Shown: piece after piece, positions 1-11,345 of the stretch
Numbering within the stretch: position 1 is the stretch's first letter
How the letters are laid out: the number at the start of each line of letters is the position of its first letter
The notes under the pieces: model-generated
The model's database searches: none
What the model was told of the DNA's origin: nothing
The model's input: only the letters and a program-made list of their open reading frames with translations
Program-made: the position numbers and the translations under genes
From: Siphonodentalium dalli
Taxonomy: Eukaryota > Mollusca > Scaphopoda > Gadilida > Siphonodentaliidae
Direction of reading: 5' to 3'
DNA length: 64,000 bases
Assembly: GCA_032622095.1 (NCBI GenBank)
Contig: CP136063.1
Location: 39,904,106-39,968,105, forward strand

Positions 1-120
1 TAGAATAACGAATAGCATATATTGTGAAGAACGAGCACGAGGTAAAGCAATTAAACTGAACTCAAATGTTGGTCCGTCTTATCGGCACCCTTAATAGTTC
101 CCTCAATGGTTTCAACAAAG

Positions 121-3100
121 TGCAGTTATTTGGGCTGTACTCCACCCAATCATCTAAAAATGATGGGACGCAGCTGGGATTTCCAGAAATATGTGATCAC
201 AGGATCAGATACTATGCGTGATCACGAGAGTTGATGGTTCTGACGTATTTGATGCTATATTGCACGACCTACGCACAATAGTGCGTCATTATGTGGGGTT
301 ATTTGGGCAGGTACACTGGTCAGCCAAGCCTCTAAAATGATGGGACGCAGCTGGGATTTTCAGAAATAGGTCACCACGAGAGAAGATACTATGATTGATG
401 AACGATATTTGATGGTTCTGATGTGTTTGATCTTATATTGCACCACAAACGCACAAGTGTGCGTCATAGAGTGCAGTTATTTGGACAGGTGCACCACCCT
501 AGCATCTAAAAATGATGGGACGCAGCTGGGATTTTCAGAAATAGGTCACCACGGGAGAAGATACTATGAGCAATCACGATATTTGATGGTTCTGACGAGT
601 TTGACCTTATATTACACCGCATACGCACAACTGTGCGTCATGTAGTGGATTTATTTGGGCGGGTACACCACCCTAGCATCAAAAAATGATGGGACGCAGC
701 TGGGATTTTGAGAAATAGGTCACCACGGGAGCAGATACTATACGCGATCACGATATCTGATGGTTTTGATGTGTTTTACCTTATATTGCACCACATACGC
801 ACAGCTGTGCGTCATAGAGTGCACTTATTTGGGCAGAAGCCTCACCCTAGCATCTAAAAATGATGGGACGCAGCTGGGATTTTGAGAAATAGGTCACCAT
901 GGGAGCAGATACTATGCGTTGTCACTATATCTGATGGGTCTGATGTGTTTGACCTTATATTGCACCACATACGCACAACTGTGCGTCATATAGTGGAGTT
1001 ATTTGGACAGGGGCAACAGCTTAGCATCTAAAAATGATGGGACGCAGCTGGGATTTTCAGAAATAGGTTATCACAGGAGCAGATACTAAGCGCGATCACT
1101 ATATTTGATGGCTCTGACGTGTTTGACCTTATATTGCACCACATACGCACAACTGTGCGTCATGCAGTGGAGATATTTGGACAGGTACATCACCCTAGCA
1201 TCTAAAAATGATGGGACGCAGCTGGGATTTTCTGAAATAGGTCATCGCGGGAGCATATACTAAGCGCGATCACTATATTTGATGGTTCTGGCGTGGTTGA
1301 CCTTATATTGCACCATATACGCAAAACTGCGTCATGCAGTCGATATATTTGGACGGGTACATAACCCTAGCATCTAAAAATGATGGGACGCAGCTGGGAT
1401 TTTCAGAAATAGGTCACCACGGGAAAAGGTACTATGATTGATGAACGATATTTGATGGTTCTGATCTTATATTGCACCACATACGTACAACTGTGCGTCA
1501 TAGAGTGCAGTCATTTGTGCAGATGCACCACCCAAGCATCTAAAAATGATGGGACGCTGCTGGGATTTTCTGAAATAGGTTACCACGGGAGCAGATACTA
1601 TGTGTGATCACGATATTTGATGGTTCTGACGAGTTTGACCTTATATTACATCGCACACGCACAAATGTGCGTCATGTAGTGGATTTATTTGGGCGGGTAC
1701 ACCACCCTAGCATCAAAAAATGATGGGACGCAGCTGGGATTTTGAGAAATAGGTCACCACGGGAGAAGATACTATACGCGATCACGATATTTGATGGTTT
1801 TGATGTGTTTTACCTTATATTGCACCACATACGCACAGCTGTGCATCATAGAGTGCACTTATTTGGGCAGAAGCCTCACCCTATAGCATCTACAAATGAT
1901 GGGACGCAGCTGGGATTTTGAGAAATAGGTCACCATGGGAGCAGATACTATGCGTTGTCACTATATATGATGGGTCTGATGTGTTTGACCTGATATTGCA
2001 CCACATGCGCACAACTGTGCGTCATATAGTGGAGTTATTTGGACAGGGGCACCAGCTTAGCATCTAAAAATGATGGGACGCAGCTGGGATTTTCAGAAAT
2101 ATGTTATCACAGGAGCAGATACTAAGCGCGATCACTATATTTGATGGCTCTGACGTGTTTGACCTTATATTGCACCACATACGCACAACTGTGCGTCATG
2201 CAGTGGAGATATTTGGACAGGTACATCACCCTAGCATCTAAAAATGATGGGACGCAGCTGGGATTTTCTGAAATAGGTCATCGCGGGAGCATATACTAAG
2301 CGCGATCACTATATTTGATGGTTCTGGCGTGGTTGACCTTATATTGCACCATATACGCAAAACTGCGTCATGCAGTCGATATATTTGGACGGGTACATAA
2401 CCCTAGCATCTAAAAATGATGGGACGCAGCTGGGATTTTCAGAAATAGGTCACCACGGGAAAAGGTACTATGATTGATGAACGATATTTGATGGTTCTGA
2501 TCTTATATTGCACCACATACGTACAACTGTGCGTCATAGAGTGCAGTCATTTGTGCAGATGCACCACCCAAGCATCTAAAAATGATGGGACGCTGCTGGG
2601 ATTTTCTGAAATAGGTTACCACGGGAGCAGATACTATGTGTGATCACGATATTTGATGGTTCTGACGAGTTTGACCTTATATTACATCGCACACGCACAA
2701 ATGTGCGTCATGTAGTGGATTTATTTGGGCGGGTACACCACCCTAGCATCAAAAAATGATGGGACGCAGCTGGGATTTTGAGAAATAGGTCACCACGGGA
2801 GAAGATACTATACGCGATCACGATATTTGATGGTTTTGATGTGTTTTACCTTATATTGCACCACATACGCACAGCTGTGCATCATAGAGTGCACTTATTT
2901 GGGCAGAAGCCTCACCCTATAGCATCTACAAATGATGGGACGCAGCTGGGATTTTGAGAAATAGGTCACCATGGGAGCAGATACTATGCGTTGTCACTAT
3001 ATATGATGGGTCTGATGTGTTTGACCTGATATTGCACCACATGCGCACAACTGTGCGTCATATAGTGGAGTTATTTGGACAGGGGCACCAGCTTAGCATC

Positions 3101-5265
3101 TAAAAATGATGGGACGCAGCTGGGATTTTCAGAAATATGTTATCACAGGAGCAGATACTAAGCGCGATCACTATATTTGATGGCTCTGACGTGTTTGACC
3201 TTATATTGCACCACATACGCACAACTGTGCGTCATGCAGTGGAGATATTTGGACAGGTACATTACCCTAGCATCTAAAAATGATGGGACGCAGCTGGGAT
3301 TTTCAGAAATAGGTTACCACAGGAGAAGATACTATGATTGATGAACGAGATTTGATGGTTCTGATGTGTGTGATCTTATACTGCACCACATACGCACAAG
3401 TGTGCGTCATATAGTGTATTTATTTGGGCAGGTGCACCACCCTAGAATCTAAAAATGATGGGACGCAGCTGGGATTTTCTGAAATAGGTCATCACGGGAG
3501 CATATACTAAGCGCGATCACTATATTTGATGGTTTTGGCGTGGTTGACCTTATATTGCACCATATACGCAAAACTGCGTCATGCAGTCGATATATTTGGA
3601 CGGGTACATAACCCTAGCATCTAAAAATGATGGGACGCAGCTGGGATTTTCATAAATAGGTCACCAAGGGAAAAGGTACTATGATTGATGAACGATATTT
3701 GATGGTTCTGATGTGTTTGATCTTATATTGCACCACATACGTACAAATGTGCGTCATAGAGTGCAGTCATTTGTGCAGATGCACCACCCAAGCATCTAAA
3801 AATGATGGGACGCAGCTGGGATTTTCTGAAATAGGTCACCACGGGAGCAGATACTATGTGTGATCACGATATTTGATGGTTCTGACGAGTTTGACCTTAT
3901 ATTACACCGCATACGCACAAATGTGCGTCGTGTAGTGGATTTATTTGGGCGGGTACACGACCCTAGCATCAAAAAATGATGGGACGCAGCTGGGATTTTG
4001 AGAAATAGGTCACCACGGGAGAAGATACTATACGCGATCACGATATTTGATGGTTTTGATGTGTTTTACCTTATATTGCACCACATACGCACAGTTGTGC
4101 GTCATAGAGTGCACTTATTTGGGCAGAAGCCTCACCCTAGCATCTAAAAATGATGGGACGCAGCTGGGATTTTGAGAAATAGGTCACCATGGGAGCAGAT
4201 ACTATGCGTTGTCACTATGTCTGATGGGTCTGATGTGTTTGACCTTATATTGCACCACATACGCACAACTGTGCGTCATATAGTGGAGTTATTTGGACAG
4301 AGGCACCAGCTTAGCATCTAAAAATGATGGGACGCAGCTGGGATTTTCAGAAATAGGTAATCACAGGAGCAGATACTAAGCGCGATCACTATATTTGATG
4401 GCTCTGACGTGTTTGACCTTATATTGCACCACATACGCACAACTGTGCGTCATGAGTTGTGCGTCATGCAGTGGAGATATATTTGGACAGGTACATAACC
4501 CTAGCATCTAAAATGATGGGACGCAGCTGGGATTTTCAGAAATAGGTTACCACATGAGAAGATACTATGATTGATGAACGATATTTGATGGTTCTGATGT
4601 GTTTGATCTTATATTGCACCACATACGTACAAGTGTGCGTCATAGAGTGCAGTTATTTGGGCAGTTGCACAACCCTAGCATCTAAAAATGATGGGACGCA
4701 GCTGGGATTTTCTGAAATAGGTCATCACGAGAGCATATACTAAGCGCGGTCACTATATTTGATGGCTCTGACGTGTTTGACCTTATATTGCACCACAAAC
4801 GCACAACTATGCGTCATGCAGTGGAGATATTTGGACAGGTATATCACCCTAGCATCTAAAATGATGGGATGCAGCTGGGATATTCAGAAATATGTCACCA
4901 CTGGAGAAGATACTATGATTGATGAACGATATTTGATGGTTATGATGTGTTTGATCTTATATTGCATCACATACGCACAAGTGTGCGTCATATTGCTTTT
5001 ATTTGGGCAGGTGCACCACACTAGCATCTAAAAATGATGGGACGCAGCTGAGATTTTCTGAAATAGGTCATCACGGGAGCTGATAGTAAGCGCCATCACT
5101 ATATTTGAAGGCTCTGACGTGTTTGACCTTATATTGCACCACATACGCACAACTGTGCGTCATGCAGTAAATATATTTGGACAGGTACATCACCCTGGCA
5201 TCTAAAAATGATGGGACGTACCTGGGATTTTCAGAAATAGGTCACCACGGCAGAAGATACTATGA
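121..5265. repeat. ~173-bp satellite array, about 30 units
   Basis: A block beginning with the motif GATGGGACGCAGCTGGGATT recurs every 171-177 bp from about 160 to 5220. Each unit also carries a dyad ACGCACA-NN-TGTGCGT (often enclosing CAGCTG) and a TTGCACCACATACG block. Units differ by substitutions and small indels. Short open frames inside it, such as those starting at 391, 3681 and 4759, are by-products of the repeat and show no family similarity. The first 120 bases of the window lie outside the array and hold nothing I recognise. A monomer near nucleosome length with higher-order structure fits a heterochromatic satellite, but that role is inferred. Confidence 0.95.
1068..3257. repeat. 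1036-bp higher-order repeat in the satellite
   Basis: The block starting near 1381 recurs at 2417 (offset 1036 bp, six monomers) and matches almost base for base over about 1.1 kb, including private variants such as a CTATAGCATCTACAAATG segment and the contraction TGGTTCTGATCTTATATT. A related, more diverged block starts at 3628 (offset 1211 bp, seven monomers). The near-identity contrasts with the spread between single monomers, so the six-unit block was duplicated recently, most simply by unequal exchange. Confidence 0.9.
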
Positions 5266-5346
5266 TTGATGAACGATGAAGATGGTGATGATGGTGATGA
5301 TAATGATGGTGATGATGATGACGATGTTGGTGATGACGATGATGTA
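5266..5346. repeat. GAT/GATGGT microsatellite
   Basis: A run of GAT, GGT and AAT triplets starts directly after the last satellite unit, whose end (ATTGATGAACGATGAAGATG) looks like the seed. It marks the boundary of the 173-bp array. Confidence 0.85.
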
Positions 5347-5381
5347 TACACTGATGACCATACAGCATTATTTAATTTAAT

Positions 5382-5678
5382 TTAAAGGTGGATTATCTCT
5401 TTGTAAACTAAATCCACCCTTGCATGGAACGCAATGAAGTCCCCCACATCAGGCAACACGCGGAAATTCTCTTGGTGACCGGTTGAACTAACTCCTAAAA
5501 TAGAGCCCTTTTCAGACTTGGCGTCTACATCAATCGAGTCAGTTCTGGCTCGCATTTTCTTCGGTGCCTTAGAAATCGCACTATGTTTATGATTTTTACT
5601 GCGTCGTTTGTCTTGAGGGCGAATGAGTTCACGGTTGGTTATTGGGAGCTGATCGTTGGTAAATTGGTCTCGTTGATA
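5382..5678 (-). CDS. Unrecognised coding fragment, about 98 codons, no clear start
   Basis: One minus-strand frame is open from a TGA at 5679-5681 to a TAA at 5382-5384. I read a basic stretch (RPQDKRRSKNHKH, then KAPKKMRARTDS), an acidic turn, and a conserved block VSSTGHQENFRVLPDVGDF followed by IAFHARVDLV. The last residues and the stop come from the end of a MITE (AAAGAGATAATCCACCTTTAA read through), so the true 3' end is missing. The conserved block recurs, with coding-like substitutions, in both arms of the 31.1-36.4 kb element. The only ATG is internal (KKM), so this may be an exon or a remnant. The basic region could be a nuclear localisation signal. I do not recognise the family. Confidence 0.45.
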   Translation of the reverse strand, partial: YQRDQFTNDQLPITNRELIRPQDKRRSKNHKHSAISKAPKKMRARTDSIDVDAKSEKGSILGVSSTGHQENFRVLPDVGDFIAFHARVDLVYKEIIHL

Positions 5679-5769
5679 TCACATATCGCGGGCTGACAGT
5701 CCACTATAGCTGATTCGTTCATTTAATCTTGCAACATAACTTGAGGTTGACTGTGGTGAGAACATAACT

Positions 5770-6348
<579 letters not shown>

Positions 6349-7959
6349 TCAACTCGTGTGGATCCTCTTATGTCTAGTCAGGTCACTCGACTGAGTAAAT
6401 GCTTTCTCGCATAAATCGCATTGGTACGGGCGATCCCCTGTATGAATCATTTTATGTCGCGCCAGGTGAAACGACTGAGTAAATAATTTACCGCACACAT
6501 CACATTGGTACGGGCGAACTCCAGTATGGATCCTCTTATGTGATGACAGGACACTCGACTGAGTAAATGATTTCTCGCACACATCACATCGATACGGGCG
6601 ATTCCCCGTGTGGATCCTCTTATGTAAAGACAGGACACTCGACTGAGTAAATGATTTATCGCATACATCACACTGATACGGTCGATTCCCCATGTGGATC
6701 ATCTTATGTCTCTTCATGCTACTCGACTCAGTAAATGATTTTCTGCACACATCACACTGATACGGACGATCCCCCGTGTGGATCCTCTTATGTGAAGATA
6801 GGTGACCTGACTGAGTAAATGATTTCTGGCACACATGACATTGATATGGGCGATCCCCCGCGTGGATTCTCTTATGTTTAGACAGGACACTCGACTGAGT
6901 AAATGATTTCTCGCACACATCACATTTATACGGGCGATACCCCGTGTGGATCCTCTTGTGTAAAGACAGGTCACTTGACCGAGTAAATGATTTACCACAT
7001 ACATCACATTGATACGGGCGATTCCCCGTGTGGATCCTCTTATGCGAAGACAGGTCTTTCAACCGAGTAAATGATTTACCGCATAAATCACATTCATATG
7101 GTCTATCCCCTGTGTGGATCCTCTTATGTGAAGACAGGTCACTCGACCGAGTAAATAATTTACTGCACACATCACATTGATACGGGCGAACCCCAGTGTG
7201 GATCCTCTTATGTGTCGTCAGGTAAGTCGACCGACTAAATGATTTCTCGCATACATCACATCGATACGGGCGATTCCCCGTGTGGATCCTCTTATGTGAA
7301 GCGCAGCCACTCGACCAAGTAAATGATTTACCACAGACATCACATTGATACGGGCGATAACCAGTGTGGATCCTCTTATGTGAAGACAGGCCACTCGACT
7401 CCGCAAATGACTTCTCGCACACATCACATTGATACGGGCGATCACCAGTGTGGATCCTTTTATGTCTCGTTAGCTGATTCGAATCAGTAAATGATTTTTC
7501 GCACACATCACATTGATACGGGCGATGCCCCGTATGGATCATCATATGTTTCGTTAGGCCACCCGACTGAGTAAATGATTTCTCGCACATATCACATTGA
7601 TACGGGCGATCTCCCGTATGTATCCTCTTATGTTGAGTCAGGTTACCAGACTCCGTAAATGACTTCTCGCAGACATCACATTTATACGGGCGGTCCCCCG
7701 CGTGGATCCTCTTATGTTTAGTCAGGTTACCCGACTCCGTAAATGACTTCTCGCACACATCACAATGATACGGTCGACCCTCCGTGTGCATCCTCTTATG
7801 TGAAGTCAGGTGACTCAACTTAGTAAATGAGTTATCACACACATCACATTGATATGGGAGATCAACAGTGTGAATTATCTTATGTACCAGCAAATGTGCA
7901 GTTGTGCTGCCTGTTTGAGATGTATTTGCCGATGTGTGTTTATCATCTCCGGTCTCCAT
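6349..7959 (-). CDS. ZNF-1: C2H2 zinc-finger protein, 18 fingers
   Basis: This is a single open frame encoding 18 complete C2H2 fingers (C-x2-C-x12-H-x3-H) in direct succession, with linkers mostly HTGDRPY or HTGNRPY. The family binds DNA in the nucleus, about 3 bp per finger; no target can be read here. I prefer the ATG at 7959, because METGDDKHTSANTSQTG resembles the ZNF-2 N-terminus (ETEEENNITTNTSQSG); an in-frame ATG at 8043 would add 28 residues. No KRAB, BTB, SCAN or ZAD domain is present in the short leader, which also keeps a half finger (LLVHKIIH). The frame stops directly after HTS at 6349 where a deletion breaks the array, so the protein is shorter than its ancestor. Fingers 15 and 16 are near-duplicates (QSSVLS helices), which shows local duplication. 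Confidence 0.9.
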   Translation of the reverse strand: METGDDKHTSANTSQTGSTTAHLLVHKIIHTVDLPYQCDVCDNSFTKLSHLTSHKRMHTEGRPYHCDVCEKSFTESGNLTKHKRIHAGDRPYKCDVCEKSFTESGNLTQHKRIHTGDRPYQCDMCEKSFTQSGGLTKHMMIHTGHRPYQCDVCEKSFTDSNQLTRHKRIHTGDRPYQCDVCEKSFAESSGLSSHKRIHTGYRPYQCDVCGKSFTWSSGCASHKRIHTGNRPYRCDVCEKSFSRSTYLTTHKRIHTGVRPYQCDVCSKLFTRSSDLSSHKRIHTGDRPYECDLCGKSFTRLKDLSSHKRIHTGNRPYQCDVCGKSFTRSSDLSLHKRIHTGYRPYKCDVCEKSFTQSSVLSKHKRIHAGDRPYQCHVCQKSFTQSGHLSSHKRIHTGDRPYQCDVCRKSFTESSSMKRHKMIHMGNRPYQCDVCDKSFTQSSVLSLHKRIHTGNRPYRCDVCEKSFTQSSVLSSHKRIHTGVRPYQCDVCGKLFTQSFHLARHKMIHTGDRPYQCDLCEKAFTQSSDLTRHKRIHTS

Positions 7960-8079
7960 TGTTGATAACCCCACCTCCCCATACATGACTCGACTGTATC
8001 TGTTTCTGTACAAAATCCAATGAGCACTATACTTATCCCACATGGGATTTCCCGACTAAAGCTAACAGAAAATATCACG

Positions 8080-8814
8080 TAAGAGTTAAATGTATCGAAC
8101 AGACTATCGATACAGTTAAGTTAAGAAACCCTCGGGTGATAGGCGGAAATGAAAGTAAAATTGTTTCTGTCTCAAAACGTGTTTAAAAAAATGTGGTCTG
8201 AAGCAACAGTGGGTGGAATTGAACGATGTCATAATACATAGTTACGAAAAAGTAATTGTGTCTGAAATCTGAACAGCATGGAAAACGAAGATCTATAAAA
8301 CACAGTTTTCGTGACCATATCCGGTTTGTGATTTCGGAGGAACTATTGATTATATGGAACGGAACAGTAATGCGGATGTTGGACCACATTAGCGGCGTCA
8401 GGTTAGATATGGATTGTGGAGATCAGGATATAGTACCGCTGCTTTAACTGTTTATGTCCATTCGGGGCAATTAGTCATATATTGTTCGAGTCTCTGTTGA
8501 GTCAAATACATGCGAAATCTCCCGAGTTGACATATGAAGCGTTTTCGGACGGTATCATTTGGCTTGGGTATCGAACGATTCGCTTCAACTAGTACACACT
8601 TCCCCTTATTGTGTCGGTATTAACACAATGCAGTTATTACTATTTGCTCACCTGTGTCCACACAGGGAACATTACGTGTCCGTGCAGGTTTCTGACGCAA
8701 CATTATGGCGATCGACGATTCCGGATTTGTATATAAAATGGTGTATGTATACCCAACAATGCCATACCGGTAATATATAGTTTACGAAAAACAATTGCGC
8801 CTGCACTGAAAACA
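8080..8814. other. Intergenic, upstream of ZNF-1; no gene seen
   Basis: Short open frames at 8183-8389, 8256-8447 and 8559-8780 overlap one another on opposite strands and resemble no family. This stretch would hold the ZNF-1 promoter and 5' UTR, but I see no convincing core promoter motif. Confidence 0.5.
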
Positions 8815-9200
8815 AATTCTTAGTCAAAGTGGCTAAGATTGTTTAGTCACTATCCTTGTTTCAGATTCAACTAAGATTTGGTAGTCATTCTGAATAATGG
8901 CCGGATCTTAGTCATGATGACTAAGGGTTGAAGCGTATTCATTTTGACTAAGCCAATGCAATTAAATGAGTCACCATGACTAAGTTGCTATGTTAGTCAT
9001 TTTGGCTAAATATATCAGTAATCAGTCATTTTGACTGCGATAATCTCTGTCATTTTTACTAAAGTTGGTGCCAATTAGTCGCGATGACTAAGGTACTGTG
9101 TCAGTCATTTTGACTTACATAGTATATTAGTCATAGTGACTAATTGGTACTATGTTAGCCATTTTAACTATGGTCATAGTATAAATTAGTCATTATCCAA
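8815..9200. repeat. Array of TTAGTCA/TGACTAA palindromes
   Basis: About 13 copies of an imperfect dyad TTAGTCA-N2-4-TGACTAA occur at spacings of roughly 25-40 bp, for example CTTAGTCATGATGACTAAG near 8930 and TTAGTCATAGTGACTAA near 9129. The spacers differ while the dyads are kept. I cannot find clear terminal inverted repeats for the block. The half site resembles bZIP-type sites (TGACTAA), but function is unknown. Confidence 0.8.
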
Positions 9201-9433
9201 AACTATTAAGCGATCAATTTAATGTATAATACTAGAATATCTATAAAAGTTAATTGAAAACACAAGTAATTGTGATACAAGATTGAATGATCACTGGACC
9301 GTACACATACATACTAACGATGAATGGGTCATCATCACCATGTGAGATGTGGCGTCAGGTAACCCAGCATAATATTGCGTGCGGTCGAGTTTCTCGCTTA
9401 ACCAATCAGTGCGGGTGAGTAGCACGCATTACG

Positions 9434-9611
9434 AAATCTCTGACTGGGATGTACTACTACTAGGATATTGTATATATCCCAACCATCGAACGAGTTAACG
9501 AGATCTCGGACTGGGATGTACTACTAAGTGCTAGGATATTTTATATAGGCCAACCATCGAACGATTTAACGAATATCTGATTTGGTTGTACTACTACTAG
9601 GATATATATCT
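9434..9611. repeat. Three tandem copies of a ~70-bp repeat
   Basis: The phrase GGGATGTACTACTA...CTAGGATATT...CCAACCATCGAACGA..TTAACGA repeats from about 9437, 9508 and 9568, with the third copy diverging at its end. Confidence 0.75.
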
Positions 9612-9930
9612 GCTGGATCAATCCAATATGGCGGCGACTCGGTGATCTCGCTTATATTCCAACATTCAAACGGTGAGAATCGACGCTCTATGGGGATGAG
9701 TTCACTAAATATGAAGGAAAGCTCCGCCCCTGTATGGGTTGGAAGTCGATTGATATATTTGCACAGCTGAATTTTCTATAACTCTAAAAATTGTTGAAAG
9801 TTCTCAAATAAAGCATGACGCATACTGAAACCATTGTTATGTAAAATTAAACAGAACTGTCACAGTGATTTGTCATTAGTCATCGATCAACAATGCCGCT
9901 CTGACTGTAACAGTAATTGTCTCTTTGTAA
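9612..9930. other. Intergenic; nothing recognised
   Basis: An open frame at 9582-9770 overlaps the end of the tandem repeat and shows no family features. No RNA gene or transposon end is apparent. Confidence 0.4.
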
Positions 9931-9940
9931 ACATGTATTA

Positions 9941-10240
9941 ATGCGCCGCTACTTACAGTATAAATGAGGATAGTCCTTACGACATTAATGCGCCGCTACT
10001 TACATAATAAATGGGGGATAGTCCTTACGACATTAATGCGCCGCTACTTACATACTAAATGGGGATAGTCCTTACGACATAAATGCACCGCTACTTACAG
10101 AATAAATGGGAGATACTCCTTACGATATTGAGGCGCCGCTACTTACATACTAAACGGGGATAGTCCTAACGACATTGAGGCGCCGCTACATACAGATTAA
10201 AAGGGGATAGTCCTAACGACATTGAAGCGCCGCTACTTAG
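9941..10240. repeat. 47-48-bp minisatellite, about 6.4 units
   Basis: GCGCCGCTACTTACA..TAAA..GGGATAGTCCTTACGACATT repeats with starts at 9941, 9988, 10036, 10083, 10131, 10178 and 10225. The block just before it (TCTCTTTGTAAACATGTATTA) matches the interior of the TTAAAGGTGG MITE family, so the minisatellite may have expanded inside a MITE copy. Confidence 0.9.
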
Positions 10241-10280
10241 AAAGGCAGTCTGACAACCAGAGATTCAAAGTCAGACAATT

Positions 10281-10367
10281 AACCTGATCACTGATATTGT
10301 AATCAATTAATTTAACCTGATCGCTGAGCAAGTTAAATTATCCCATTACAATATCAATTATCAGGTT
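10281..10367. repeat. 87-bp foldback hairpin
   Basis: AACCTGAT...GATATTGTAAT...AATTTAAC pairs with GTTAAATT...ATTACAATATC...ATCAGGTT around a loop of about 14 nt. It directly abuts the TTAA at the start of the next MITE fragment. Confidence 0.8.
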
Positions 10368-10555
10368 AAAGGTGGATTATTTCTTTGTAAACATGTATTA
10401 TATAGTTACCGGGGTATAAAATATTAGATCTGAGTCGAAGACTCCTGTCCGGATATACTTCTGTCGATTAATATTAATTTTATTTCGAATATTTTCTGGT
10501 CTAAAAAGGTGTGGTTGTTTAGCTAACGAACAATAATAGTTACATGGAATACGTT
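10366..10555 (+). mobile_element. TTAAAGGTGG MITE, left-end fragment
   Basis: Starts GGTTAAAGGTGGATTATTTC and follows the left third of the complete copy at 20243-20772 (GTTACCGGGGTATAAAATAT, then TCTAAAAAGGTGTGGTTG), then diverges. The right end is absent. Confidence 0.85.
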
Positions 10556-11026
10556 ATTAAAGGATCACATCGTGTTTATTTGATTTGTACATGATATGTA
10601 AATAATTTAAACTGGTCAATTAATAGGGGAATGGAGTTTTGTGAGTGGAATATATTTATTTTAACTTGCTTCTGTAGTTCTGGGTTTTTCCAGATCAAAT
10701 TTGGCTGTGGGATAGCGCTGTCGTACACTTGAGGATTTAATTAAAAAAGTAAACACATGACCTATGATTTTTCTTGCTTTTTCGTGATCAACTTGTGTAA
10801 ATATAGGCGTGTACACTGGTCAGCCACGACAACATACCTGGACAAGTGTTCTAATAGGGGTAAGTTGGCATTTTGCATTCGGATCTCTATTCAGTGATTT
10901 CGAATGAGACTTTTCAGCCTGACAAACTTGGTATCTGACTGAGTTCTGATTTTTGTCAGAATACCCTGATCATGTTGCGAACTTGCGATTCCCGGTCCGC
11001 TAGCACGAGAGACCAGTACGCCGTAC
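10556..11026. other. Spacer between MITE fragments; nothing recognised
   Basis: AT-rich sequence without an open frame of note. The phrase GTGTACACTGGTCAGCCA near 10810 also occurs near 309 in the satellite, a short shared fragment only. Confidence 0.4.
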
Positions 11027-11330
11027 TGGATTATCTCTTTGTAAACATGTTTTATATAGTTACCGGGGTATAAAATATTAGATCTGAATCGAAGACTCCT
11101 GTCCAGAAATGCTTCTATCGATTAATATTAATTTTATTTCGAATATTTTCTAGTCTAAAAAGGTGTAGTTGTTTAGCTAACGAACAATAGTGGTTACTGT
11201 TAACAGAGACTAGCAATTTTAGTGTACAATTTTGTCACAAATAAACGTTCATTATACTCATTATCGCTTATAACTAGGGAACAAAACAATACAAACAATC
11301 AACATGGGACATTTGACTTTCGATGTGTAG
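11027..11330 (+). mobile_element. TTAAAGGTGG MITE, partial copy
   Basis: Begins at TGGATTATCTCTTTGTAAAC (first bases missing) and matches the MITE through GTCACAAATAAACG and the start of the internal reading frame, then breaks near 11330. A second AATTTTGTCACAAATAAA block at 11343 suggests an internal duplication. Confidence 0.8.
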
Positions 11331-11345
11331 CCATGGAAAGAGCCC

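Noticed and set aside
391-5031. Open frames of 60-90 codons in the 5' satellite
   Set aside because: They repeat with the monomer, differ in frame between monomers and are open only where a stop happens to be mutated.
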